From assembly GCA_027579435.1 (NCBI GenBank), contig JANBPK010000019.1:1-48046 (forward strand): a stretch of DNA of 48,046 nt, written 5' to 3'. Shown here piece after piece: positions 10,198 to 21,528 of this stretch; position 1 is the stretch's first letter; each line of letters starts with the position of its first letter. The stretch comes from Candolleomyces eurysporus (taxonomy: Eukaryota > Basidiomycota > Agaricomycetes > Agaricales > Psathyrellaceae). A model generated the notes under the pieces. That model did not search any database and was not told where the DNA came from. It was given only the letters and a program-made list of their open reading frames with translations. The position numbers and the translations under genes are program-made.

Positions 10198-10520
10198 AAT
10201 TCCTCGCACCTTTTTTCCCTATAATCGTACAGGAGATCAAAGTCGGTACCAATGACTGGACGCTCTTCTGGATCTAGGGAGATCTTCCTTGTTGGCGGCC
10301 AATCAGGGGGATTGCACTGGAATGAAAGGGGGCGCGATCGGTGGGAACGAGAATGGTCGTAGAGCGGGGGAAATTCTGGCAGGGTTCCTGGATGAAAGTT
10401 GGGACGAAAACATGGAGATACATGCATGGTGGGTGTCAAGCTCTTTCCTAACCTAACCCCGCAGGTAGGAACCGACCGAAATGTTACTTTGGAGTGGGCG
10501 TCATAACTCCTGGAAAGATC
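10198..10520. repeat. F-box unit 3' flank, copy 2
   Basis: Second copy of the 7810-8125 block. Similarity stops at TCCTGGAAAGATC (about 10520), which marks the right border of the duplication. Positions 10521-11047 hold no supported gene. Confidence 0.85.
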
Positions 10521-11047
10521 CGTGGCTCCACAAGCGGACACGTTGCTGGTGATATGGATATCAGTTGTGTGTCGAGGCTCCGGGACAATGATGGTAGATC
10601 CAATTGTCTACTTGTTACGATGCGTCATCCTGATAGTCTGATGCGAATCCCCGCGCCCGAAGGAGGTTCCCAGCACGCTCCTCTCCTGAATTTCCAGCAA
10701 GAGTCTTGGACAGTACTACCTATTGTTGCTCGGCATTCAAGGCTAGCAATTCACCTGCCCCTCGTTACTCGAAGCTTGTCTCTGAAACACAAGCGCTATA
10801 GATCCTTCTTTGTGAAGCCCAAAGCAGGACAAATATCTCTCGTTGCCAGAGATATGAAACTCGGAAGCACAGAGCGCCCGGGGAGATTAGAGTTGCAATC
10901 ATTCTAGTGGCCGAAGTGGAAACTCCGCACAGACAGGCCCTGGCAATAAAAGGGCTAGCCTCACGCGTCTGACGGCCTGACGTCCCTGGAATTTCCCTCC
11001 ATCCACCTCATCCACCCCGCCCTTGCACAAACCTCCACGTCGCCAGT

Positions 11048-12087
11048 ATGTTCCGCCAGCGTACTCGCTCGACCTCAACTGGCCCAGCAAAGATGGCCCC
11101 CTCCACTTCCACCAACACAGCAGCCTCAGCAGCGACTGCTGCAACCTCGGCATCGGACGCCCCTTCCGCCGTTTCTACGCCCACCAAATTCAAACTGGGC
11201 TTTTCAGAGATCGCAAATCTCTTCATTCGTTTACGCCGACACCAGTCACGGTCGTCACTGGCCTCAGAGGCAAGAAAGGCAGGAAACACTCCAGAAGGAG
11301 CACCAGAGACGAAGGCTACTCGTCCCGCCGGCCCTTCGCCTCTCGTTGTCAGCCATGCTGCGCCTCCCGAAGGCCAGGGCTCCAGACTGGTGTTGACTCC
11401 ACCAACGAGCCCTGGGAGGAACCGCGCTCGCCGGATCGCAGGAAGCCCTTATTCGCGCTCGCGAGCGATCTCGAGCTCCAAGGCCAACCATGTCGTGTCA
11501 ACGTCCGGGGACGAGCCGATCACCCATCCCGCTGTTCGGGATACCGAGGACCAAGACGAGCATGCAGTTCGAGTCCCTTTGGAATATACTGATCGCTTCG
11601 AATGCGCTGGGGGTGTCAACGCAGGCACCCTGCTCAAGCTGACCAGGAGGACCATTTTGGAAAACGTCGAGAATCTTGGAGCCAACGCCCTCGCTGACGA
11701 AAAGTGAGTCATGTTCCGTCATCTTTCCATCCCTTGATGGATACTTAGCGATATCACGTCCCTAGGTGGGATTGTACTATCTGTGGTCCCAAGCATGGCT
11801 CCTACAAGGTTCAGGTGGGTAATCTCGTCTTCTATGTGACCCTTTGGTTGCCATCTGCATACGGATCGTTGCAAGGCTCCGCCTCATCATCTTCTTCGAT
11901 GGCCATCTTGCGCTCAACTCCCCCATCAAATTTATGATTCTGATTGTGTTCCCTTCTTCTTCTGTAGATCAACTACTCTGCTACCGCCACCCACTGCACT
12001 CGACCCGATTGTGCTCGCCCAGTCGCTCTTGACCATGCGAAGGGCGTCCCGGGTCTCATGACCATCACCAAAAGAAATGAAGCCTAG
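11048..12087 (+). CDS. uncharacterised protein with Cys-containing C-terminus
   Basis: Three exons (11048-11703, 11766-11814, 11968-12087), 274 aa; both introns have GT..AG ends and phases close. Residues 1-150 are Ser/Thr/Ala/Pro-rich and low complexity, so probably disordered. The rest is compact: a Leu-rich helix (AGTLLKLTRRTILENVENLG), then WDCTICGPKHG and THCTRPDCARPVALDHAKG. The CxxC and CxxxxC pairs spread over exons 2 and 3 could bind a metal such as zinc; that is an inference. I do not recognise the family. A TATA-like AATAAAAGG lies about 100 nt upstream. An alternative reading with a further intron after GVPG is possible. Confidence 0.72.
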
Positions 12088-13249
12088 ATCCAAATCATCA
12101 TCAAGATAACATTTCATCTCCCTCGGGATCCTACTGCAGAAATCCACCATTTCCAGCTTCTTCTGCCCGTCGCCGAGATACTCTTTCGAACAGAACGACC
12201 TCAGCTTTGCCGCGCCCGGACCAGTCAATTTCGCCGCAGCTAATCTCGGTCTCGCCGGCCATCCCGGCATTCCATCTTCCTCGTGTTCCTAACATTTAAT
12301 CTTGAAATTTGGCCTTCCCGTCCGCTCTTTCTATGCCCATATACGCCCCTTCAATCTCTTGGTCTTCCCTTGTTATGCCACTTTGAATCATCTTCCGTAC
12401 TTACCCGCATGTACATCAAACTCTTCGACCCACCTTCGTTTCGTCCCCTTCCCGTTCATTTCCCTGTCTTTCCCTGTATGTATATCTATGTTACCCTACC
12501 TCCCTTGCTATCGTTGTTATCCTTCGTTTAGTGTTTTACTTAGTTTAGTCATACGTTTATACTCGTTTCATAGTCTTCTCCAGCCATACCATACATAATC
12601 ACGGACCCTCACTCACTCACGCACGCTCCACAGATACCTAGTAGTAGCTCTTTCTCCTTGCTTGTTGATTCGATGTATGTAGTAGTAGTTATTATCCAGT
12701 AGAAACATACCGCAAAATGGACTTTTGACATATACATATCGTTTACACGTATTCCAGCTCGAGTTTTCGCTTGTTCGCTAGCTCGTTATCTAAGCCCACC
12801 TTATGCGCGCTTCCCAAAAAGGCAGGACCCTTTCCTACCAATACCGGCTGCGCATTGACATGATGCAGCCACGGTAAGTCAGGAAGCACAGGGAATGGTC
12901 CGTTTACCTGGTTCTACCATACCTCTGGAGTTTCTGTTGTGTGCAAACCAACACACTATTTAGTGCTAGGGTGGTGAATGAACGCAGTTGAATATATTGT
13001 GATCGAGGGTCCGTTGACGACCGGGTCCATTCCGGAATCTCGACTTCCATACAATTGCGATTGCATTCGTTGAGTGCGTTCGGACCGGAATACGTGTGCT
13101 GAGATGTTTGCCGACGAAGAGATCTGGGGTTCGGAAGACATAGAAACGCGTTGTTTTACTTACAATCACAAGAGATCCCCGCTAAAAGAATGAATGCTAA
13201 CTTGAACCCTATGTTTTATCAGCTCGATCGAAATACAAATCGGACCCTT
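12088..13249. other. intergenic, pyrimidine-rich, no gene seen
   Basis: The first 500 nt are C/T-rich with short repeats. Around 13090-13249 the sequence is a diverged duplicate of 16780-16932 (shared AGATGTTTGCC), so it belongs to the left edge of the P450 duplication block. Confidence 0.6.
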
Positions 13250-15596
13250 TCAGGGAGCACGACGAACTACCAAAGGCAGCTGGGCGCAACGCTCAGTTTG
13301 TCCCTCGATCATCGGTTGCATGGTCATGCAGTTTGCTAGTGAGTATGAATTGGAACGGAGATCAGGGTGTTGTATATTAGAAAGGCAAGTTGAAGGGGAA
13401 CCGGCTCGAACCAAAGTGGTGATGGGACGCACCTTGAATAATTCGGGGCGCGTTCTCTGGTAGGCTAAACTCGAACCTATCTATCAGCGTAGAAAGCATA
13501 GTTTGCAGCTGCATTAGAGCGAATCTCCAGCCTGTTTGTTGCGGTACCCATTTCAACAAAGACCACAGAAATTGACGGTAGAACGGGGTGAGAGCATATC
13601 TACCTATGCAGCCTTTACTTCCAGCGGAGAATGTCATCCTGAACGATGGAGATATTGGTAAAAATTGTGAATAGGTTAGCATGGGATATTCGAGATTTGG
13701 TAAAGGGAAAGCAGGGAAGATAAAGGGGACGCACAGATTTGCGTACAATCCAAGCGTTTTCGGTTGCTCCCCATCTAGATTCAGCCACCGGTGCGGATTG
13801 AACGTGTCAGCGTCGTCTCCCCACAAAGCGGGGTTCCTATAAATCGTTTGGTTACCGCGGCGAAAGGTGTCTGATAAAACCTTACATATTATATCCACCA
13901 ACCGAGATATATATCTTCGTTCCTCTGGGAATCGGAAGTTTATCAATAACTTGACCTGACCTGAGGGTAACAGGTTGGGATAGAGGGAGCATGTCGTCTT
14001 CCACGTTCTCTCGAAATATGTTTGGCAACACTGGAGCGAAACGGAGAGTTTCCTTGATGACGGCGTTGAGCAGAGGGAGAGCTTGGAGGTCTTGATGCGA
14101 TAATTCGTTGCCACCCTTGCGTACCCGTGCTGCCCGGATTTCCCTGCGCAGCTCGGTTTGAAGAGAAGGTTGGTTGCAAAGTTCACAAATGGCCCAATTC
14201 ATCCTGAGGGTATGGCACGTTAGGATCGGCTTGGACAGAAGGATAACGGTTCCGCGTACGTATTGGCGCTTGTCTCGTGCCCAGCGATGAGAAGGAACCT
14301 GACATATCAGCATGAAGTCAACCGTCAGCTACCAAACCATGAATGGAAGGCTCTTGAGTGCCTACCGAAGCTGCGAAACAATTTCCTCGTCCGACAATCG
14401 TAACGTCGGATCCTCGCTCAATCCAGCCTTCAAAATATTGCTCATGATATCATTGTTTCGCCCAGCTCCCAAGGATCNTTTTTTCGTCAATCAATTGGAG
14501 AAGGATTCTTTCTGAAACGGCGTTGGCTTTGCGAACGTGTTCCAAAGCGTCGCTAGGCGCTTTGTTGAGGATCCAGCGAATGAGGGACATTGAAATGTAC
14601 TGGAGAAGAGAGACAAAAGCTGCTTGGGAAGCTGTCATGGAACCAAAGGTTTCCAAGCTGCGTACAAAAGAATCAGATAAATATTTATATCGAGGGGATA
14701 ACGCACAGAATGGAAGGCGTGGCAGCTGCGAGTTCAGTCGGGGAACCATCAAGACCACCGAATGGATGGTCGAATGCAACTACGTTGGTAGGTCTTTAAG
14801 TGGCCAAATCTTGGAAAGGATGTCTTCCTACCTGCTCCAAACGTGTCCAAGGCCGTCTTGGAGAGCCAATCTGCGATGTTGAGGACGGTGTTGTCATCTG
14901 ATTCTGCAGCGAGAATGCTCCCATTTCTCGCACAGCTGATCAGAGGCCACTCATTAGAACGATTGAAATTGCAGAAGAGAGACGGGCAGTAGTCTACTCA
15001 CCTTTTGAGCAAAAGACTGGAAAGCAGGGAACAATGCTCTAGTTTCTGGTACACCGAATGCCGGTTGAATACCCTGTGCAGTGACGAGAGTCAGGAAATG
15101 GGGAATACCTCCGGTCTCTAATAAGAAGCAAAATGAATGACATACTTTCCGGTGCCTCTTGTGCTCATCACCTTCAACTGTACCAACAGCCTGTCCAACC
15201 AGGAAGTCACCCATGGCGTACCATTCGGGTGCTCGAACGAACTTCTCGGCGCGATCAGATTGTAAAATATACCGCAAAGTCGTTGGGTCAGAGACAAGGA
15301 TAGCATCGCTGGTGCCGATTTGAGGATGGAGCTTCATCACTGTCCCATATTCGCTCTGCCATCGCGCACCAAGCATTCCAGTAGTATCTTCAAAGAGGTC
15401 AATGATGTTGCCTAGATAACCACACAAATATCAATCATGATTGCAACGATGGATAAGATGAACAGTAATCCGCACCTGCCAACCATGACTTCGAAGAAGG
15501 CCCGCGAAGATCGCTCAAGGATATCCTCGTAACCCATCGGTATACATACCTGGCGACGAATAGGGTTGCAAGGGACTGTAAACACAGCTGGAGCAT
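13250..15596 (-). pseudogene. cytochrome P450, tandem copy A, frameshifted
   Basis: A 12-exon P450 with the same exon plan as the copy at 16933-19266. It has a hydrophobic N-terminal anchor (MLQLCLQSLATLFVARYVYR), an I-helix AGHETSANT, a K-helix KETLRFAP (ExxR) and a heme loop FSAGSKGCIG with the Cys ligand. Exons 1-2 are 15596-15476 and 15411-15146. In exon 4 (about 14911-14929) it lacks 2 nt relative to copy B (GAGC where GAGAGC is expected), which puts a TGA at 14894-14896, before all catalytic motifs. Alternative splice sites do not rescue the frame. The ambiguous base at 14478 also breaks the frame as written, but it is an apparent extra character. If the 2-bp loss is a sequencing error, the gene would be intact. 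Confidence 0.82.
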
Positions 15597-15839
15597 TCTC
15601 GGATCGAGGTGAGGATGCAAGGGTAGCTTTGACGATTCAGAACATATTGGAGTCAGTTTTTATAACACTGGCGGCATGGACTTGTCATGCACATGTACGG
15701 CCGTGAACCATGGGTTCTCTTGTTCGGGAGCTCGGGCTTGGTCAAGGAGAATTATTGGATTGCCATGTCCAACTTCTCGTACAGATCGTGCGGCGAAACA
15801 AATGAACTGCGCCACTGTCATCCCCGAGTTACTATCACT

Positions 15840-16470
15840 TTGGGCAGTTTGAAAATAGCACTCCTCTTTTGCCTTTTGCCTTTGTTACCAAGTTCTCGGA
15901 ACCCAAGTCTGCGGTGGAATCTTCATTACCATAGAGCGGCTCCGGGAACGTCGACATGACGGTAGCTCGCAAGTGAAGAGGAGCGGCACCCAGGGTAGGA
16001 TTCGTGGTCAACTGGACATCTAGGTCGATAATTGCAATTGGAATAGTCACACCCTTCTAGGTTTGTTTGGAGGGTGGACATAGAGGGGGGATAGTAGATG
16101 CTACGGACCGGGTTTGTCAGTTTACTCCAATCGAAAGAGTTTGACATACCTAAGGGTCGCCTGCATCGATTGTAGGCTCTCGATGAGCGGCGAGAGTCTT
16201 CAAGGACACCGGAGTCTAGGTTCGAGAATGTTGAATAGCAGGATCTTCAACGAACCTCCAAGCCAAAATGATGTCAATAAAGTTCTGCAAATGAGTGAGC
16301 ATAAAAGCTCAGTTTCTTGGAACCGGTCGATTTGAAGCCAGAGCTTGAATGTTGATGGCCTTGGGATGTTTCCCAGCGTCCAGAAAGTTTGTGAGCACTT
16401 TGGAAGTAGCGGTTCATATACGAAACCCCTGGTTCAAAGGTGATGGAAGTCGCTGATACGGTCGACTCTC
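15840..16470 (-). pseudogene. F-box/LRR gene relic (duplicate of 19626-21287)
   Basis: Collinear with the 3' part of the F-box gene at 19626-21287, including the last intron and the exon 3 sequence (for example AGTCTAGGTTCGAGAATG). It has lost 5 nt in exon 3. It has also lost about 310 nt that correspond to 20068-20395, replaced by about 20 unrelated nt. Similarity ends near 16470, so the F-box and exon 1 are missing. No intact frame remains. Confidence 0.82.
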
Positions 16471-16932
16471 TTCGTCGTGGTCGAGAAAGTCGCGTGGAAA
16501 AACCAAGTTTAAATTTACGAGTCTAATTGTCGGCCTCTATGTCTGGGTTCGAACATTGTGAGCCCGTTCATGGTCAATCGTTTGATCATTTCCTGGACCA
16601 CCAGGGCCTACGCCGTTGTTTAAGTCACATCTCGCCTTCCGCCAGCTTCTGCTAAATGTTGAGCACCATACGGCCTATCGGTTCATACCTTGGCTTCACC
16701 GCTCAAAGCGTCTTCATGACCCCAAGGGCTTGAAAGCCCCGAGGAGCTGTTCGAGTTGATTACGCTGCCACGCACATTTGACCAGTGCCTCTCAGATGTT
16801 TGCCAACGAGATACAGAGCTTGGAGTAGAAAAGCATATTTTACAATTACAAACGACACCTTAAGCGGCTGGAAGAATATCAACCCTCTCTATTTACTGCA
16901 ACTTGGTCGGAATACAAACAAGTCAAACCCGT
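16471..16932. other. intergenic, coding-like relic
   Basis: A plus-strand stretch at about 16727-16800 reads GLESPEELFELITLPRTFDQ without a start codon or recognisable family. From 16785 the sequence duplicates the 3' flank of P450 copy A. Confidence 0.4.
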
Positions 16933-19266
16933 CTAGGGGGCGCGACGAACTACCAAAGGCAATTGAGCACAATGCTCAGTTTGTCCCTCGATCATTGGTT
17001 GCATGGTCATGCAGTTCGCTGGTACGAAATTGAGACGATGTCAGTAAGTGGTGAAAGGGAAGACCGTTCACGTACCATGAATAATTCGAGGCCCCTTCTC
17101 AGGTAGGCTAAACTCGAACCTGTCTATCACTGTAGAGAGGAGGGTTTGTATCTGCATCAAAGCGAATCTCCAGCCTGTTTGATTCAAGGATAAGTGGTTG
17201 TAAGTTCGCACTTGGTGAGCAAAACATAGTGGTAATCATTGGGGGCGTACCTATGCATCCTTTACTTCCAGCGGCAAACGTCATCCTGAGAGATAGCGGT
17301 ATTAGCGAAAAAAAGCGGGTAAGTCACCATCGAACAAGCTAGATCCAGGTTTAGGTAAGGAGGCACGAGAACGTACAGATTGGCATACATCCCAAGAGTA
17401 TTTGACTGCTCCGCGTCTTGATTTAACCACCGTTGCGGGTTGAAAGTGTGAGCATCATCGCCCCACACAGCAGGGTTCCTACAAGCCAGAAGTTCTGATT
17501 CGGCGATACTACCAAAGATCTCTCAAGAAACAAACTTACATGTTGTATCCACTGACGGAAACATATATCTTCGTCCCTTTCGGAATCGGAACCTTACTCG
17601 TGACTTGACCTGACTTGAGGGTAACGGGTTGCGATAGAGGGAGCACATCGTCTTCCACGCTCTCTCTAAATATGTTTGGCAACACTGGAGCGAAACGGAG
17701 AGTTTCCTTGATGACGGCGTTGAGCAAAGGAAGTGCTTGGAGGTCTTGATGCGATAATTCGTTGCCACCTTTGCGTTCTCGTGCCTCCCGGATTTCCCTG
17801 CGCAGCTCGGTTTGAAGAGAAGGTTGGTTGCAAAGTTCCCAAAGGGCCCAGCTCAGCCTAAGGATTGATGATATGGCAACTTAGAATCGGTTCAGACGGG
17901 AGAACAACGGATCTACGTACGTATTGGCGCTCGTTTCGTGCCCGGCAATGAGAAGGAACCTGAAATATTCAGCATGGAGTCAGCCGGCCGCTACCTAACC
18001 ACGGAAGGACAGCACGAGAACGGATTGAAAACCTACCGAAGCTGTGAAACAATCTCCTGGTCGGTCAATCGCAGTGCCGGGTCTTCGCTTGAACCAGCCT
18101 TCAAAATATTGCTTAGAATATCGTTGTTNCCCCCCAGCTCCCATTGACCTTTTTTCGTCAATAAACTGGAGAATAATCCTGGTCGAAATGGCGTTGGTTT
18201 TGCGAACGTGTTCCAGACCGTCGCTCGGCGCCTTGTCTAGGATCCAGCGAATGAGCGACATTGGAATGTATTGGAGGAGCGAGACGAAAGCTGCTTGAGC
18301 GATTGTCATGGAACCGAACGTTTCCAAGCTATGTGATACGAAGAATCAGATCTATGTCAGTTGAGGAAGAGAAATGATATAACTCACATAACGGAAGGCG
18401 CTGCAGCGGCGAGTTCAGTCGGAGAACCGTCAAGAGCACCAAATTGATGGTCGAATGCGACTACGTTGGTAAGTTTGATTAAGTAGGTACATTTTGGAAA
18501 AGGTGTGCAAGTGCTCCTTACCTGCTCCAAACGCGTCCAAGGTCGTATTGGAGAGCCATTCTGCGGCGTTGAGAACCGTATGGTCCGATGACTCTGCAGC
18601 AAGAACGCTATCCAATTTCTCACACAGCTGACGACAAGTCACTCATTAGAACAGTCAAAACTTTCCAAAGGGAGGGATGGTGTGCGGTATACCTTTTGAG
18701 CAAACGATTCGAAAACAGGGAACAATGCTCTGGTTTCCGGGACGCCAAATGCCGGTTGAATACCCTTGTTCCAGCGACGAGAGTCAAACAACGAGGAATA
18801 CTAAGAAGCAAGTGAATAACATACTTTCCGATGCCTCTTGTGCTCGTCACCTTCGACTGTACCAACCGCCACCCCAAATAGGAAATCAGCCATGGCGTAC
18901 CATTCGGGTGCTCGAATAAACTTCTCAGCGCGGTCCGATTGGAAGATGTACCGCAAAGCCACTGGGTCAGAGAGAAGGATAGCGTCGCTGGTGCCGATTT
19001 GAGGATGGAGCTTCATCACTGTCCCGTATTCACTCGCCCATCGCGCACCGAGCATTCCGGTAGTATCAGAGAAAAGGTCGATAATGTTGCCTAGATAACC
19101 ACGCGTTCAGTCGCAGCGATGGATGAGGTTAACAGTTACCCGCACCTGCCAACCATGACTTCGAAGGAGGCCCGCGAAGATCGCTCAAGGATATCCTTGT
19201 TAGCCATCGATAGACATATCGAGTGACGAAAAAGGCTGCAAGGGACTGTAAACACAACTGGAGCAT
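16933..19266 (-). CDS. cytochrome P450, tandem copy B
   Basis: Heme-thiolate monooxygenase of about 540 aa in 12 exons, presumably held in the ER membrane by its N-terminal helix (MLQLCLQSLAAFFVTRYVYR). Motifs in order: proline-rich LRGPPSK; C-helix region EGDEHKRHRKGIQPAFG; I-helix AGHETSANT (O2 activation); K-helix KETLRFAP; FNPQRW; and heme loop FAAGSKGCIGWRFA, whose Cys binds iron. The I-helix core is on an exon of about 39 nt and the Cys on a 35-nt exon. All exon phases close if the N at 18129 is ignored, which restores GAGGNNDILSNILKAG. The substrate cannot be predicted. It lies upstream of an F-box gene on the same strand, an arrangement duplicated to the left. I do not assign a CYP family. 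Confidence 0.9.
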
Positions 19267-19625
19267 TCTCAAGAGCTGAAAGTGATGGTACCCAGGGATC
19301 GGGGTGGGAATACCAGGGTGGCTTTGACGAGCATGTTAAAGCCAGATTTCATTATATTGCAATAGACTTGTCAAGCATCTTGCACGTGTACGGCCGTAGA
19401 GCATGGCTCTCTTGTTCGGATGCTCGGAGTCGAGGACTGGGCATTGAATTACATACATGTTTAAGGTATTGTATAGATGCATACGTACGGTGTTCCATAT
19501 ACGAACGTCACTGTCAGACTGGGGTTACTATCACACGGCAATTTAGAAGTATTCGCCCTGACATACCTTCCGTGTCTACCGTCCACTTTCACCACCAAAC
19601 ACTCGTAGCTCTAGCGTGAGGAGGA

Positions 19626-21287
19626 TTAGGTGGGTTTTTCATTGCAGTAGAGCAGATTTGGGAACGCCGACATTAGGGCAGCTCGCAATCGAAGAGGAGC
19701 CGCATTCAGGGTAGGATTCGTGGTCAGCTGGATATCCAGGTCGATAAGACTCGTCCAACTGGAGTAGTCACACTCTTCTATGTCTGTTAGGAAGGTGGAC
19801 GTGGGTAGTAGTGGATGCTACAGATCGGGTAAGTTAGCTTACTCGAGTCAAAAGAGTAGGGAGCAGACCGTAACACACCTGAGTATTGTCTGCATCGACC
19901 TTCGGCTCAATTTGAGCGGCGCGAATCTTAAATTTTCGAAGACGCCGGAGTCTAGGTTCGAGAATGTCGAATAATGAGGTAGTCAACACTGGAAAGTGAG
20001 CCTCCAAGTTTTGAAGCACAGGAAGGTTCACCGCCAAAATGACGTCGATAAAGTCCGTCAGCAGGAATCGGTTGTAGGGAAGAGCGAGTGTAACCAAGTG
20101 CTCGGCCCATTTTAGGGAAGGAAACCATGTAACGAAGGGGCCGGGGGCGCGCTCTAAGGAGGTTTCGAAAAGGGTTTGGAATTTGAAGTCGGTGACCATA
20201 CGACAAGAGGGAAGGACCTTGGTGAAGAGGTCATGAGAAAACAGAGTTTGGGGTGTGAAGAGTTCAGTGATGACGCTGTCTTCAGGTTCCCAGCAGTCAT
20301 CATTGTACCGATAGTGTATGGAATTGAAAAGGGATAGATGGAGAGTGGTGAGCGTACTTGAGTGTGCTCGGATGAATTGGCACAATCCCGCAAGTTCGGT
20401 TTGTTGAGGGCTAGTCATCTGAAGCTGGAGCTTGAGTGTTGATAGTCTTGGGATATTTCCCAATGCACGGAAAAATCTGTGAGACTTGTAGAAGTAGCGG
20501 TCCCTGTACGAAAACCTTGGTTCAAAGGTGATGGAAAGTGAGCGCAAAGTTGTTGAGTGAACATTGACGAGAGGAGCTAGGTTGGACTCCAAAACCTCTT
20601 CCCAGTCGGTTGAGAGATATATGGTGAAGACTTTGAGTTCAAGTCGTTCGAGAGCGGGGAGGGGATGGGTAAAATCGAACGCCTTGTGCTGATAGGATTC
20701 CAAAGGGATGCTGAGGCTGAGAACGCGCAAACTCCGGGGTATTCCGCGTGAAGATTCCTGAATGAGAGGCCCGTACGTCTGATGAAAGACAAGATGCTGC
20801 CGGGCTGTGTTGGGCGTTGGGGTATATTCAACGCGGAGCTCCTGGAGACCCGGTAGGTGACCCGACAAACTGAACGATGGAACCGAAAAGGATCTTTCGA
20901 ATGCTTCCATAATTGAAAGAGGCAGCTTTTTGCGATCTTTATGAGCAGAATTCCAGAAGCGCCGCTTGGGCGGGCGTGGAAGGAACCTCCCCAGCGAACG
21001 CGGGTTAATCACCAGACGTTTTATGCATGCCGAAACAACGGGATTTCTTGGATTCCGGGTTTCAAGTGAGTTTTTCGCCACGTCAATTCAAAACAAAAAG
21101 CATACCTTAGCGCATGCATGGATCTAGAGCCAGTAGTATCGTTGAGGTATGCCGATTCATAACGAATGCCCAATACAATGTAAAATAGTGTTCGATTTAC
21201 AGCATAGAGAGGTCCGTGCTGGCTCGAAGGTATAAATTCAACGATTCTACGCCATATTTCTGGTGGGATGTCGTTGGCCATGGGCAT
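19626..21287 (-). CDS. F-box/leucine-rich protein
   Basis: Three exons (21287-21106, 21046-19879, 19817-19626), 513 aa, with introns of 59 and 61 nt. Residues 5-45 are an F-box (NDIPPEIWRRIVEFIP, then YAVNRTLFYIVLGIRYES). Leu-rich repeats follow (GLQELRVEYT, RSLRVLSLSI, PALERLELKV, TTLRSLSITF). It probably recruits substrates to an SCF ubiquitin ligase. The start is ATG 21287; the frame stays open upstream but without another ATG. A decayed copy of its 3' half lies at 15840-16470, so gene and P450 were duplicated as one block. Confidence 0.87.
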
Positions 21288-21528
21288 GGAGGAGTAAGTA
21301 CAAGGATGGGACGACCTCGCAACCAATGCAAGCGCCGATCACTCTTTGTCATGACCATCCAGGCCAAACAAAGATCTCGGGCCGTTCCCGAACCGCCCAG
21401 TGAGGTCACCGCCAACAGTTGTTCAACGGCTTCCATTGTGCAGACGCCCAGCTCCCTCAGTGAGTAGTAGCCGTCGTCGTCGTCGAGGAGACCGTTATTG
21501 ACTGCAGTGGCACAGGGAATATGCGAAT

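Noticed and set aside
10494..10907. 137-codon plus-strand open frame upstream of the 11048 gene
   Set aside because: It begins in the duplicated F-box flank, has no family resemblance and atypical composition.
11932..12270. Minus-strand 112-codon open frame
   Set aside because: It overlaps exon 3 of the plus-strand gene at 11048-12087, whose splice sites and phases are consistent.
13250..21287. P450 pair as part of a secondary-metabolite cluster
   Set aside because: No terpene synthase, PKS, NRPS or other core enzyme is in the window; neighbours are F-box genes.
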